Below are positions 33,901 to 43,270 of a stretch of 64,000 nt of DNA, piece after piece. The DNA comes from a gamma proteobacterium NOR5-3 (GTDB taxonomy: Bacteria > Pseudomonadota > Gammaproteobacteria > Pseudomonadales > Halieaceae): NCBI GenBank assembly GCA_000158155.1, contig DS999405.1, forward strand, positions 1,042,365 to 1,106,364, given 5' to 3'. The notes below the pieces were generated by a model. It was given only the letters and a program-made list of their open reading frames with translations, did not search any database and was not told the origin of the DNA. The translations under genes were made by a program, and so were the position numbers. Position 1 is the first letter of the stretch; each line of letters begins with the position of its first letter.

Positions 33901-34334
33901 TTCAGACCCTGCTACCCATGCTGAAGTCCGGGAATACCAACATGGAGGTTGAGTGCACGGTGCTCGGCGCAAGGGCAACCGATGGCATACTCACCCTCGA
34001 TCCGGGATTTGTGTTTCGCAGTGCGGAGATTGATCTTTCTGCCGAGGGAAAGGTGAACCTGCGCAACGAAAAACTGGGCATCCGCTTTACCAATCGGGCC
34101 CGCAAAGGCCTGGGGATAAGCGCCGCCAGCCTCATAAACCCCTACGTGGAAGTAACCGGGACGCTGGGCAAACCCGCCCTGGGACTGGACATTACCAGCT
34201 CGGCCATCAGCGGCGGCGCGGCGGTGGCCAGCGGTGGAATCACCCTGCTCGCCAAGCCTCTCTATGAAAGGTTCTTACAGACCGGGAACCCTTGTGATGC
34301 CGCACTCAAGCGCTGGAAGGAAACCGCCAACTAG
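30912..34334 (+). CDS. AsmA-family protein
   Basis: A 1140-residue protein. One N-terminal membrane anchor (residues about 5-25) is followed by the AsmA N-terminal domain (LEAQVSRILGRRLSF, then HLSVSNVSLANADWAG) and a very long, repetitive beta-rich periplasmic region. The C-terminal AsmA_2-type domain contains LRALAATLNGEFLMTGSAGS (about 960) and GLDITSSAISGGAAVASGG. AsmA-like proteins belong to the VPS13-like bridge family thought to move phospholipids between the membranes. It starts on the stop codon of the DUF4345 gene and ends just before convergent gltX. Confidence 0.85.
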   Translation: MRLKPALAILALALIAGVAVFGISLRSGMSLGFATPYLEAQVSRILGRRLSFHDAPQIQIKSGLHLSVSNVSLANADWAGQDDMLELRSITAHVDLSTLFDTQVVLETLLIDGLQLRLRENVDGLSNLPQIAGDDTEDTTTEPEHPLPVLIRHIQMSNVRIDRQNDATQQSMSLLIDTLSQEAPNKNNLVYQGHGSLQDKPWDLSIDGSGFSSLRSGLDMSATFSGSLGNLKLEGDYRLPNIRELQNLSFNATLQGPVPDRISALSPILEPNEAAQVVLHISDIDPGLQVDLRVQLPQITLQLSGNIDNPRKSDGLNLAVELDAVSLPRLAQALGLGETANVPLQLDGRLLRKDKRIELRDALLVAGDHQIQADIVLPAFPGTDGASVNFSAAGPDFSFYQRLFDRPANLDVPYTMNAEVVSDAIGAETVQGKLNVGQHTLQLSGLLENFPSYAGSHLALEFHSPSLQAIASNAGVELPDDSPISVKAAVSVSDAAVVTVNSAEIVAFDFTSLVSGHFDSYPDFGNANLQFESQGASLATLGERFDIQGLGDLPLSIHADLLGSPQEIIVRNLRLDTGELHVQSSKGDLRYQGDSISSDLRLSVTLSNIEEILGSHAPGYTPDGTYTLDLLPRLSPSLFSLGLENLSGPGISGSAGLELASDFQLNDKTVLTADLTLDDISQLLPAIDGYTPPREQLFLRAVTRQEKTATRIDAQLLDAKGELLAADISLSKDFAQNGISLSLSGAGDDLRAFGTHATFPDQQLPYVIDLSANIRGQDLSAQARNIQLGGSRLSGTAHWESANQSLTADVQIPQAELQAWLPKDSEANAAPTPKAKDGRRIPDIALPLELLQDYRVDVSLETGPLGIMDPKFKTLSLVDESILRLQSGNGKGRLHIEKLVGSRGAYEATFAVNDTQAPAQVETNFTVRGMPIAIIGSSANFATLPRYDLTAALDANGGDLRALAATLNGEFLMTGSAGSLKKMKLSAATESFLIQTLQTLLPMLKSGNTNMEVECTVLGARATDGILTLDPGFVFRSAEIDLSAEGKVNLRNEKLGIRFTNRARKGLGISAASLINPYVEVTGTLGKPALGLDITSSAISGGAAVASGGITLLAKPLYERFLQTGNPCDAALKRWKETAN

Positions 34335-34355
34335 CTACTCAGCTAGAAGGTCTGC

Positions 34356-35837
34356 TCAGAGCGCCTGAAACTCTTTTTCAAAACGCTTGCCGGCCTTCTT
34401 TGACACCCCGCCGAGCGTATCAATGGCGTGACGCACCCGGGCTCTACTCATATCCGGACCCAGCAAGCTCATGGCATCGACTACCGAGATCGACGTCCGG
34501 CTCCCCGAGACAGCTATAAACAGCGGCGCCAGAAAATCCCGGACCTTGATTCCCTGCTTATCGGCCAGTCCTTTCATAGCGCCCCATACCGTATCGCGAT
34601 CCCACTCGGACAATCCCTCCAGAGTCCACAGTGCAAATTGCAGCGTCTTGAGCAACTGCTCTGGCTCCATACCCAGCCCTTCAAACTGTGCGGCATTCAG
34701 CGTCAGCTCACCCGAGACCAGAAAAGACGCCTGGGGCGCAAAATCACTGAGGATTTCCATGCGCTGCTGCAGGTGTGGCAACACAGCAGCCAGGTTTTCG
34801 GCGTTGAACGCCCACTCCACTAAACGCTGCGCCAGCTGCTCCTGAGTCAGATCCTCCCGAATCCACATGCCGTTAAGCCAACGCAGCTTCTCAACGTCAA
34901 AGATCGGCCCGCCGAGAGACACCCGCTGAATATCGAAAGACGCCTGCATCTCTTGGAGACTAAACTTCTCTCGTTCGTCGGGCATAGACCATCCCATACG
35001 TCCCAGATAGTTGCATAACGCCTCGGGCAAAAAGCCCATACGCTGGTAGTACAGAATACTCGTAGGGTTCTTGCGCTTGCTGAGCTTTGACTTGTCGGGG
35101 TTACGCAGCAGCGGCAAATGGCACAACATCGGCATCTCCCAACCGAAATATTCGTAGAGCAACTGATGCTTGGGTGCCGAGTTAATCCACTCCTCACCAC
35201 GAATCACATGGGAGATCTGCATGAGATGATCATCAACGACGTTGGCCAGATGATAAGTGGGCATGCCATCGGACTTGAGCAGAATCTGCGCATCGACCAT
35301 GCTCCAATCCAGTTCGATCTCGCCGCGTAAAAGGTCCTGTATACGGCATACCCCTGGCTCTTCAGGAACCATCATGCGTATCACATAGGGCTCACCTGCA
35401 GCGCTGCGCTTACTCACCTCTTCCTGTGGCAGAATCAGATCAGAATGCTTCAGTGCCGTGCTGTTGCCTTCTGCCCGACGGGTCTCGCGCAGTTCGTCAA
35501 GTTCTTCGGGCCGTCGATAACAAACAAATGCTTTGCCGGCATCAACCAGCTGCTGCGCATAGGCACCGTAGATTTCCATGCGCTCGCTTTGCCGATAAGG
35601 ACCGTGCTCGCCACCGATATCCGGACCTTCGTCCCAATCAAGGCCCAGCCAGCGCAGCGAATTGAGAATAGCCTGCTCTGATGACGCTGTAGAACGAGCC
35701 TGATCCGTGTCCTCAATCCGCAGCACAAATTGCCCACCATGCGCCCGGGCAAAACAGAGATTGAACAGCGCAATATAGGCTGTACCAACATGGGGGTCTC
35801 CCGTGGGAGAAGGTGCGACGCGGGTTCGAACAGTCAT
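34356..35837 (-). CDS. gltX: Glutamate--tRNA ligase
   Basis: A 493-residue class I aminoacyl-tRNA synthetase charging tRNA-Glu. The HIGH-like motif is in [14 protein letters not shown] (about residues 8-21), the KMSKS-like motif is LSKRK (about 249-253), and the C-terminal anticodon-binding domain occupies roughly 330-493. Length is normal. In place of the four-Cys zinc site of some GltX proteins it has [12 protein letters not shown], so it is a zinc-free type. Monocistronic by appearance, divergent from the permease gene at 35974. Confidence 0.95.
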   Translation of the reverse strand: MTVRTRVAPSPTGDPHVGTAYIALFNLCFARAHGGQFVLRIEDTDQARSTASSEQAILNSLRWLGLDWDEGPDIGGEHGPYRQSERMEIYGAYAQQLVDAGKAFVCYRRPEELDELRETRRAEGNSTALKHSDLILPQEEVSKRSAAGEPYVIRMMVPEEPGVCRIQDLLRGEIELDWSMVDAQILLKSDGMPTYHLANVVDDHLMQISHVIRGEEWINSAPKHQLLYEYFGWEMPMLCHLPLLRNPDKSKLSKRKNPTSILYYQRMGFLPEALCNYLGRMGWSMPDEREKFSLQEMQASFDIQRVSLGGPIFDVEKLRWLNGMWIREDLTQEQLAQRLVEWAFNAENLAAVLPHLQQRMEILSDFAPQASFLVSGELTLNAAQFEGLGMEPEQLLKTLQFALWTLEGLSEWDRDTVWGAMKGLADKQGIKVRDFLAPLFIAVSGSRTSISVVDAMSLLGPDMSRARVRHAIDTLGGVSKKAGKRFEKEFQAL

Positions 35838-35973
35838 AACTTTGTCTTAGAGCCAAGGAGGTGCGTGATTATAGAGCCTGCGCGCAATAAACTCATGCAC
35901 ACTATGTTGCTGTACAGGGCCCCTGAGCCTCACTACACTTCGCGGCGAATTCTCTAATAAAAAGCAATCGATC

Positions 35974-37338
35974 ATGGAATTTGCAGGCCTTATCGGCAGT
36001 GTGGCCCTTCTCATCTGGTTGGCTCTGCGCGGCATAGACATCGTGTTTGCTGCCCTAATTTGCGCCACTGTGGTTATCCTGACCAACGACCTCCCGCTGG
36101 CAAAAGGTCTGTCTGAGTACTTTGCCTCGGGGCCTCTCGGTGCTTTTAGTTTTGCCGGGCGCTTTTATCTACTGTTTATAGCCGGTGCGGTTTTTGGGCG
36201 AATTATGGGGGAAAGCCACGCGGCAAGCAGTCTGGCGATGGCACTGATACGCCGTTTGGGCGCTCACCGTGTGCTGCTCATCGTCACCATCGCCTGCGCG
36301 CTGCTAACCTACGGCGGCGTCGTGGTCTTTGTGGTTATCTTTGCGATTTATCCTCTGGGCTTAAAACTGCTTCAGGAGTCCAACATACCCAAGCGATTGC
36401 TACTGGGCGCTGCTGCTTTGGGATCGGGAACGTTTACGCTCACAGCCCTGCCCGGTACCCCCTCAATACATAACGTGATTTCCGCCAGCGCCCTGGGTAC
36501 AGACTTGTTCGCCGCACCCTGGCTGGGACTGATTGGCGGCGCACTGATGTTTAGTTTTGGCATGCTGTATCTCGAGCGGGAGCGGGTGAAAGCCGAAGCT
36601 GCCGGCGAAGGCTTTGTCCCCGGCCCCAGAGACGATATTGCGGCTGCCGGCAGTGATGGACCACCCCTGCCTCCCTGGCCGCTGGCTCTGTCTCCATTAG
36701 TGCTGGTCATCGGCACCATACTCATGCCGCGTCTCCTCAAAGGGGCTGATCTGGGTAGCGGTATAGCGGCGAATATTCTCCAATTTGCAAGTACACAGCC
36801 GGTACTGTGGCCCAGCATAGCGCTGTTTATAGGCAGCGCTGTCGCCATAGCGCTTTTCCCTGCGGTTCGACGTCATGGGCTTAGCGTCGCTGGTCGAGGC
36901 ACACAGGATGCCATCATGCCGCTGATTAACACCGCGGCAGTCATCGGCTTTGGCGGTGTCGTGACGCAAACCTCGGGCTTTGCAGACTTCACGACGCTGG
37001 TACTGAACTCGGATCTGCCCCCACTGCTATCCGCATTTTTCTCCGTCAGTCTGGTGTCGGCCATCACCGGCTCTGCCTCGGGCGGACTGCAGATATTCAT
37101 GCAGTCCATGGCTCCGGCGTATCTAGAGATGGGTGTGGCGCCAGAGGTTCTGCACCGGGTAACGACCATGGCCAGTGGCGGAGTGGATTCGTTGCCGCAC
37201 TGTGGCGCAGTGATCGCAATGCTCACCATCACCCAGCTTACGCATCGCCAGGCCTACAAAGATGTGGGCATCATCACCGTGGTGTTTCCGGTATTGGCAA
37301 CGCTCATTGTGATTGCACTGGTAGCACTGGGGCTGTAA
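35974..37338 (+). CDS. GntP-type organic acid permease
   Basis: A 454-residue membrane protein with about 12 segments. The pattern GGVVVFVVIFAIYPL and LTALPGTPSIHNVI, and late SGGLQIFMQSMAPAY and ASGGVDSLPHCGAVIAMLTIT, fits the GntP/CitMHS-like family of gluconate, hydroxy-acid and ketone-body symporters. The substrate is unknown. It is separated from gltX by 136 bp (divergent promoters), and its end converges on the PhoD-like gene. Confidence 0.8.
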   Translation: MEFAGLIGSVALLIWLALRGIDIVFAALICATVVILTNDLPLAKGLSEYFASGPLGAFSFAGRFYLLFIAGAVFGRIMGESHAASSLAMALIRRLGAHRVLLIVTIACALLTYGGVVVFVVIFAIYPLGLKLLQESNIPKRLLLGAAALGSGTFTLTALPGTPSIHNVISASALGTDLFAAPWLGLIGGALMFSFGMLYLERERVKAEAAGEGFVPGPRDDIAAAGSDGPPLPPWPLALSPLVLVIGTILMPRLLKGADLGSGIAANILQFASTQPVLWPSIALFIGSAVAIALFPAVRRHGLSVAGRGTQDAIMPLINTAAVIGFGGVVTQTSGFADFTTLVLNSDLPPLLSAFFSVSLVSAITGSASGGLQIFMQSMAPAYLEMGVAPEVLHRVTTMASGGVDSLPHCGAVIAMLTITQLTHRQAYKDVGIITVVFPVLATLIVIALVALGL

Positions 37339-37389
37339 CCCAGCCTTGATCGGCTTTGCTGTGCACCGGGCGCGACACCCTGCGGAATA

Positions 37390-38568
37390 TTAGTTGAACA
37401 GGCTCTGAAGAACCCTGCGACGCACCGCACCGGAAGCGTCATGCAGGCTAAGCTCCACCACGCCTGCCTTCCAGTCAATATCTAACGACCCAAAGTTTGA
37501 CTCGCCATAAAGATCACCCAGGCGATAGGGCCCCTGCTCTGACAGCGTGTTATGGCGGTTAGGAAAAGAAATGGGGTTGTTCAACGACGACGATGTAAAT
37601 TCCAGAAGCGGCCTTTGCAGGCCAATGTCGCGCTCATAAAAACCCGCGACGTGCCGATCACCGGACAACAGTAGTACCGGCGCATCATCATAAGTTCTCA
37701 GCAGAGCAAATAACCGCTCCCGCTCCCTCGGCAGCTGTTTCCAGCCTTCCCAACCGTGCCCATCGGCAAGCACCTGCACCGACGACACAATCAGGCGCAA
37801 GTCCGCGGGTTGCTGCAACTGCGCCTCGAGCCACATCCATTGCTCAGGTCCCAGCATCGTTTTAGCCGGGTCAGCATCGGGAACGTAACGTTCCCTGCCT
37901 TTTTCACCATACGCATCCGTAGCGCGCAAGGGAGAACGGAAATATCGGGTATCCAGAACAATCAGTTGAAGACGCTGTCCGGGCTCGCCCAGCAATTCAC
38001 TGAAATAAACGCCGGGGCGCCCTCGGCGGGGATCGTACGCATCTATCCCCCAGGCTTTCTCAAACAACGCCTCGGACCGCTCACGCCAGGCAAAATCAGC
38101 GCCGCCATCATTGAGGCCATAATCATGGTCGTCCCAGACGGCTAACATCGGTGTTGCCGAGCGCAACTCCTTAAACGCAGGTAAATCGGCGAGCATGCCG
38201 TAAGCAGCCCGCAGTTCCGGGAGTGCCGCAGTGCTGTCGTCCTCATCCGGGTACAAGGTATCGCCGGCAAAGATGAAGAGCTGGGGCCGGGTCGCTGCGA
38301 TGGAGCGCCAGATATCCGCTCCGCCCCGTTGTGCTTTATAGCAGGAGCCAAACGCCAGGTGCGTGACGGTCATGGTCCTGTCCAAAGGCGCAGAAGACAG
38401 CGCCGCCACAGCCTGCTCGCCCGCCAGATCCGGCCACTGCGCAAACGACTGTGCGCAGCACAGAGCCATGGCGACGCCTGGAACGACCCCGCGCAAGCCC
38501 TTGAATTTGCGCAGGCGACGAACCGGACTGGGCGCACGGCCTTTAGGTAACAGCCGGTCGCGTCGCAA
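37390..38568 (-). CDS. PhoD-like phosphodiesterase/alkaline phosphatase D family protein
   Basis: A 392-residue exported metallophosphoesterase. An N-terminal signal peptide (GVVPGVAMALCCAQSFAQ) is followed by a PhoD domain: LAFGSCYKAQ, FIFAGDTLYPDEDD (Asp metal ligand), WDDHDYGLNDGG (about residues 142-153) and LLSGDRHVAGFYE (about 300). Such enzymes hydrolyse phosphodiesters or phosphomonoesters in the periplasm. The TTG at 38568 overlaps kynU by 26 bp; an internal CTG or TTG start near the signal peptide is possible. It closes the kynurenine operon, which is an unusual partner. Confidence 0.8.
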   Translation of the reverse strand: MRRDRLLPKGRAPSPVRRLRKFKGLRGVVPGVAMALCCAQSFAQWPDLAGEQAVAALSSAPLDRTMTVTHLAFGSCYKAQRGGADIWRSIAATRPQLFIFAGDTLYPDEDDSTAALPELRAAYGMLADLPAFKELRSATPMLAVWDDHDYGLNDGGADFAWRERSEALFEKAWGIDAYDPRRGRPGVYFSELLGEPGQRLQLIVLDTRYFRSPLRATDAYGEKGRERYVPDADPAKTMLGPEQWMWLEAQLQQPADLRLIVSSVQVLADGHGWEGWKQLPRERERLFALLRTYDDAPVLLLSGDRHVAGFYERDIGLQRPLLEFTSSSLNNPISFPNRHNTLSEQGPYRLGDLYGESNFGSLDIDWKAGVVELSLHDASGAVRRRVLQSLFN

Positions 38569-39775
38569 AACGGTCCTCCAGATAGCGCTCTTCTGCCATC
38601 ACCCGGGCCAGAATATCCAGTGCCTTCTCAGCATCTGCAAACCTGTTGTATAGGGGTGCAAACCCAAAGCGCAGAATATCCGGCGCCCGAAAATCAACAA
38701 TGACCCCCGCTTCGATCAGTGCCTGAGACAGCCCCCAGGCGTGTTCGTGGGCAACGCTTACCTGACTGCCACGACGGCTCGCGTCTCGAGGTGTGAGGCA
38801 AACAAGACTTTGCAGCAGTGGGCGGGACTCAAGGCCCTGTAAAAAATACTCGGTCAAGGCAATAGATTTGGTGCGTATTTGCTCCACGGAAACCTGATCA
38901 AACATATCCAGGGCTGCGTTTAGAGCCACCATGCTAACGATAGGCGGTGTACCCGCTTGATAGCGGAGCACGCCGTCGCCCGCGGCATAGTCCGGGCTGA
39001 ACGCGAAAGGATTCCGGTGTCCCAGCCATCCTGACAACGGCTGAGACGCTCTGCCATGATGACGCTTATTCACATACAAAAATGCCGGCGCACCGGGGCC
39101 GCCGTTGAGATACTTATAGCCACAGCCCACAGCCATATCCACGTCCCAGGCATCAAGCGCCATAGGAATAACCCCGGCAGAATGCGCGAGGTCCCACAGC
39201 ATCAAAGCACCTGCAGCGTGGGCCGCCTCGGTAAGACTCTGCATGTCGTGACGTTCGCCGCTGCGATAACTCACCTCTGTAAGCATGAGCACCGCCACCT
39301 CGTCGTTTAATGCCGCGCTAATCTCACTCGCCGGAACGCGGCGCAGTTCACAGCGAGCATCCCCCAGAAGCTCCACAAGCCCCTGCGCAATATAAGTATC
39401 CGTAGGGAAGTCTTCCTCTACGGCGAGTATCACCCGCCGCGGCGCATTTAAATCCAGTGCCGTCGCCAGCAGCTTAAACAGATTGACAGAAATACTATCG
39501 GTACAAAGCACCTGCCCGGGAGCGGCGCCAATGAGCGCGGCGATGCGCTCACCCACGATCATCGGCAGCCGTATCCAGTCGTGCTTATTCCAGCTACTGA
39601 TAAGGTCCTCGCCCCACTGGTGCTCGACAACATCCCGGACCGCCTCCTTTACCGCAAGAGGAAGAGCACCCAGAGAGTTCCCATCGAGATAGACCAGATC
39701 CCCGGGCAACTGAAACTGCGCCCGCAGCGCGGCTAACGGATCATCGGCATCCCGTGCGCTCGACAGAGCACTCAT
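38543..39775 (-). CDS. kynU: Kynureninase
   Basis: A 410-residue PLP enzyme that splits kynurenine into anthranilate and alanine. Family features: YLDGNSLGALP (about residues 29-39), TDSISVNLFKLL, LWDLAHSAGVIP, and the PLP lysine in GCGYKYLNGGPGAP (about residue 220). Length is as usual for bacterial KynU. Its ATG overlaps the stop of the upstream hydrolase by 4 bp (ATGA), coupling it to a probable kynurenine formamidase; both steps belong to tryptophan breakdown. No tryptophan dioxygenase is in the window. Confidence 0.93.
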   Translation of the reverse strand: MSALSSARDADDPLAALRAQFQLPGDLVYLDGNSLGALPLAVKEAVRDVVEHQWGEDLISSWNKHDWIRLPMIVGERIAALIGAAPGQVLCTDSISVNLFKLLATALDLNAPRRVILAVEEDFPTDTYIAQGLVELLGDARCELRRVPASEISAALNDEVAVLMLTEVSYRSGERHDMQSLTEAAHAAGALMLWDLAHSAGVIPMALDAWDVDMAVGCGYKYLNGGPGAPAFLYVNKRHHGRASQPLSGWLGHRNPFAFSPDYAAGDGVLRYQAGTPPIVSMVALNAALDMFDQVSVEQIRTKSIALTEYFLQGLESRPLLQSLVCLTPRDASRRGSQVSVAHEHAWGLSQALIEAGVIVDFRAPDILRFGFAPLYNRFADAEKALDILARVMAEERYLEDRFATRPAVT

Positions 39776-40671
39776 GGCTGCTGTGGGCCCGGCGGAGGCT
39801 GAGGCATGGGTTGAATCGATATACTCAAAACGTCGAACACGGCATCGACGACGCGATCATAGGCCTGCGTCTGTGGATGCACCCAGTCGAAATGACCGAC
39901 ATTGGGCACCTCCATTGTACTGGCACGGCGCATCGCAGTGACCTGCTCCGGCCCCACAATGCCATCCGCCGCACCGCGCAGCAGCCGAACCGGGACCTGC
40001 GTCTCCAGGGACGATGGTGAGGCCTGCTCATAAGCCCGGGGATCTTCTTCGGCGCTTGAACCCATAAACGACCGGGTAACGGCCTCGCAGCTATTGCCGC
40101 CGCGGGAGTAAGCCTTGAGATCGGTGATGGCCGCAAGACCAATCGCTGCCACGATGCGCACCGGCGGCCTCACCAGCGCCGGGTCTCTGGCAGCCAGCCA
40201 CAAGCCCAGGTGTCCGCCCGCCGAGTGGCCCATGACCACCGTTCGCGACAACGCTAAACGAGGATTATCGAGTTCAGCGAGGGCATCCAGCGCCAGCGTC
40301 ATATCTGCAGCCGATCCCGGCCATCCGCCGCCGGGCTCTCCCACCCGACGATACTCCGGCACCCACACCGCATAACCGTCGGCAGCGAGCTTAGCAGCCA
40401 ACGGGTAGATATGGTCGGCACTGTAATCACTGAGCCAACAGCCCCCGTGCACAAGAAAAATAACCGGGACAGGACCCCGGGTTCTCAATGGGGGCATCCA
40501 AAGCGCAGCCGTTTGTGAGGGTGCGCTGCCATAGCGTGTCACCAGATCTGGCTTTCTCGCCTTAAGCTCCAGAACGGACGAAAACGACACGGGCATAGGC
40601 ACATCTGCCAGAACGCCGGTGGCCATAAAAAAAGTCAGCAGACAAACGCCTAACCGAAGGGGCGTAGACAT
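39772..40671 (-). CDS. Exported alpha/beta hydrolase, probable kynurenine formamidase
   Basis: A 299-residue alpha/beta hydrolase. HGGCW supplies the oxyanion hole, GHSAGGH the nucleophile Ser, and DGIVGPEQ and GHFDWVHP the Asp and His of the triad. The start at 40671 gives a signal peptide (MSTPLRLGVCLLTFFMATGVLA); an upstream GTG at 40734 overlaps the dipeptidase stop and would put the signal in the middle. Coupling to kynU (ATGA overlap) suggests that it hydrolyses N-formylkynurenine, but the export signal is odd for that role. A general esterase is the alternative. The C-terminus is Pro-rich. Confidence 0.7.
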   Translation of the reverse strand: MSTPLRLGVCLLTFFMATGVLADVPMPVSFSSVLELKARKPDLVTRYGSAPSQTAALWMPPLRTRGPVPVIFLVHGGCWLSDYSADHIYPLAAKLAADGYAVWVPEYRRVGEPGGGWPGSAADMTLALDALAELDNPRLALSRTVVMGHSAGGHLGLWLAARDPALVRPPVRIVAAIGLAAITDLKAYSRGGNSCEAVTRSFMGSSAEEDPRAYEQASPSSLETQVPVRLLRGAADGIVGPEQVTAMRRASTMEVPNVGHFDWVHPQTQAYDRVVDAVFDVLSISIQPMPQPPPGPQQP

Positions 40672-40730
40672 CGACTTTTCTAAGCTCGAAGCACCGGTAT
40701 TGCGCAACGCCGCATATATCAAAACGTCCC

Positions 40731-41996
40731 TCACTCTGCGCTGGCACCCGCCTTGGGAGGATCAGCGGCAAGGCCCTTCGCCTGCAATCGCTGAGCTGCC
40801 TTTTCACTCGCCTCAAACGCGCGCAGTACATTACCCCCGGCGATCGCTTCGCAATCCGCATCACTGTAACCCCGGGCTTTGAGCTCCTCAAAAAGCGCCG
40901 GATAGGTAGACACATCCTCAAGGCCGGTAACCACCGCACTAATGCCGTCAAAGTCACCACCCAAACCAATGTGCTCAACGCCCGCGACACTGCGTATATG
41001 GTCGATATGATCTGCGACCTCCGCCAGGGTTACCTCGGGCATGGGATACTCGGACATCCACTCAGCAAGCAGGTCACTGCGCAGATCCTCATCATAGGGA
41101 TGCATCGCCTCTAAGCTGGCAACGAGGCCATCTTTTTTCAAATCCCAATCCCGGCGCTCCTGGGAGATGTAACCGGGCACAAAGGTGACCATTACCACTC
41201 CTCCATTTTTGGGAAGGCGCTTAAGTACGCTGTCTGGTACGTTGCGGGGATGGTCAGCCACTCCCCGGGCCGAGGAATGCGAGAAAATAACCGGCGCACT
41301 CGCCGTATCCAAAGCGTCATGCATGGTGGCTTCGGTGACGTGGGACAAGTCAACCAGCATTCCCAGGCGATTCATTTCTCGAACCACCGTTTCACCAAAC
41401 GCGGTCAGTCCATCGTGTCGGGAAGCATCCGTCGCAGAGTCAGCCCAGGCAAGTCCTTTGCTATGCGTCAGTGTCATGTAGCGTGCCCCCGCTGCATAGA
41501 GCGAACGCAAGGTACCCAGGGAATTCTCGATAGCGTGACCGCCCTCGATACCCATAAGCGATGCAATCTTTCCCTGCGCGGCAGCGCTGCGAATGTCAGC
41601 CGCCGTCATGGCCAGCATCAGATCGTCGGGGTGCCGCTCAACCAGACGCCGCACCACATCCATCTGGGTCAGCACCAACGAGGCATCGCCGGGCGCACCA
41701 CCGTAATTTTCAATAGGCACATACACGGACCAGAACTGAGCACCCACCCCGCCCTCTCGCAGGCGAGGCAGATCCGTGTGTAAAGGCGGATCCATATCGT
41801 CCTGTCGTTTAGCGACGTCGAGCGGCGCCAGTCGGTTACCAAAGCGCTCGCGATACTGCCAGGGCAGGTCGTTATGCCCATCGATAACCATGTACTTACC
41901 GGTGTCCGCGGCCTCAGCGGGCTGCATAAGCGCCGCAGAACTACCGAGCATTGCTGCCGCCGACATCACACAAAGATTGAGTAATTTGCTACGCAT
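40731..41996 (-). CDS. Membrane-dipeptidase family protein (M19), exported
   Basis: A 421-residue zinc dipeptidase with a signal peptide (through AEAAD, about residue 31). Metal ligands are visible: HND (41-43), Glu in GIEGGHA (about 148), His in LVDLSHV and SHSSARG. M19 enzymes cleave L-Xaa-D/L-Xaa dipeptides and related amides. It is the first gene of the minus-strand run dipeptidase - hydrolase - kynU - PhoD; the hydrolase frame begins within its stop codon region. The divergent 219-bp gap to dusA probably carries the operon promoter. Confidence 0.87.
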   Translation of the reverse strand: MRSKLLNLCVMSAAAMLGSSAALMQPAEAADTGKYMVIDGHNDLPWQYRERFGNRLAPLDVAKRQDDMDPPLHTDLPRLREGGVGAQFWSVYVPIENYGGAPGDASLVLTQMDVVRRLVERHPDDLMLAMTAADIRSAAAQGKIASLMGIEGGHAIENSLGTLRSLYAAGARYMTLTHSKGLAWADSATDASRHDGLTAFGETVVREMNRLGMLVDLSHVTEATMHDALDTASAPVIFSHSSARGVADHPRNVPDSVLKRLPKNGGVVMVTFVPGYISQERRDWDLKKDGLVASLEAMHPYDEDLRSDLLAEWMSEYPMPEVTLAEVADHIDHIRSVAGVEHIGLGGDFDGISAVVTGLEDVSTYPALFEELKARGYSDADCEAIAGGNVLRAFEASEKAAQRLQAKGLAADPPKAGASAE

Positions 41997-42215
41997 ACTG
42001 TCACGTCCTGTTTCGTATCAGAATTAGGAAACTTACCATCAAAGCAATGACCATCATTGTGCTGCCTGAAGGCTTTGTTTGCCAGTGTGTTGCCGCCAGA
42101 CAGCGCTAAAGAGGACTCAGCCGCCGGCACTTGAAGGCCTCATTCGCACCACATTGCAAAAACACCATTGTGTATTGCTGCTGCAAGTCAGACTGGAGAC
42201 ATTTACAATAAGCCG

Positions 42216-43247
42216 ATGAGCGAAATTCTTGATATCAAGACCACCGACCGTAGCGAAGTGACAGCGCGCGAAACCTCGCCCTGGCGATTCTGCACCGCTC
42301 CCATGATGGACTGGTCGAATCGGCACTGCCGTTATTTTTGGCGTCTTTTGAGTCAGCATGCGCGTCTTTACACCGAAATGGTCACTACGGGCGCGCTTAT
42401 TCACGGCGATCGACAGCGTTTTTTACAGTTTAACGCCGAAGAGACCCCCATCGCGTTGCAGCTTGGAGGGTCGAACCCGGATGATCTCGCGCGCTGCGCA
42501 GCCTGGGCTGAGGCCTGGGGCTATGACGAAGTCAATCTCAATTGTGGCTGCCCCTCGGACAGGGTTCAAAATGGTGCCTTTGGCGCCTGCCTCATGGCCG
42601 AGCCCGAACTGGTGCGCGACGCCGTGTCAGCCATGCGCAGTGCTTGCGAGATCGATGTAACGGTCAAGCACCGTATTGGCATTGATCACATGGAGAGCTA
42701 TGAAGAACTGTGTCACTTTGTCGGCACGGTAGCCGATGGCGGATGCAGCGTGTTTATCGTGCATGCCCGAAAAGCCTGGCTTAAAGGCCTCTCGCCCAAA
42801 GAAAACCGCGAAGTGCCCCCCCTGACCTACCCCTGGGTGTATCGCCTGAAGAGGGATTTTCCAGCGCTCACCATTGTGATCAATGGCGGAATTGAGAGCA
42901 TCGATGACTGCGAGCCGCATTTAGCCCGGGTAGATGGCGTCATGCTCGGGCGCAGCGCCTACCACAACCCCTGGGTACTCGCGGAGGTGGACCGGCGACT
43001 GTTTGGAGAACCGCAACAGCCTCGTTGTCGGGAAGACATTATCGATGCACTGATGCCCTATGTAGAAAAAGAGCTGGCCAGCGGTACGCGACTCAACCAG
43101 ATTACCCGCCATATACTCGGCCTGTACCAGGAAGTGCCCGGCGCAAAGCGCTACCGTCGCTTGTTGAGCGAGCAGGCGCATCGACCCGACGCGGGAGCAG
43201 ATGTCCTGCGCGCCGCAGTGAACGAAGTCACACAACTCGCTGCCTGA
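42216..43247 (+). CDS. dusA: tRNA-dihydrouridine synthase A
   Basis: A 343-residue flavoenzyme that reduces uridines in the tRNA D-loop. DusA-specific start [18 protein letters not shown] (the family has PMMDWT/S-DRHCR), catalytic Cys in [24 protein letters not shown]-binding INGGIES and [13 protein letters not shown]. The ATG at 42216 is used because the homologous region begins soon after; a start 48 bp upstream is less likely. It is followed by tal after 23 bp. Confidence 0.93.
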   Translation: MSEILDIKTTDRSEVTARETSPWRFCTAPMMDWSNRHCRYFWRLLSQHARLYTEMVTTGALIHGDRQRFLQFNAEETPIALQLGGSNPDDLARCAAWAEAWGYDEVNLNCGCPSDRVQNGAFGACLMAEPELVRDAVSAMRSACEIDVTVKHRIGIDHMESYEELCHFVGTVADGGCSVFIVHARKAWLKGLSPKENREVPPLTYPWVYRLKRDFPALTIVINGGIESIDDCEPHLARVDGVMLGRSAYHNPWVLAEVDRRLFGEPQQPRCREDIIDALMPYVEKELASGTRLNQITRHILGLYQEVPGAKRYRRLLSEQAHRPDAGADVLRAAVNEVTQLAA

Positions 43248-43270
43248 TAACAAAGGATTTCAACAACGTT

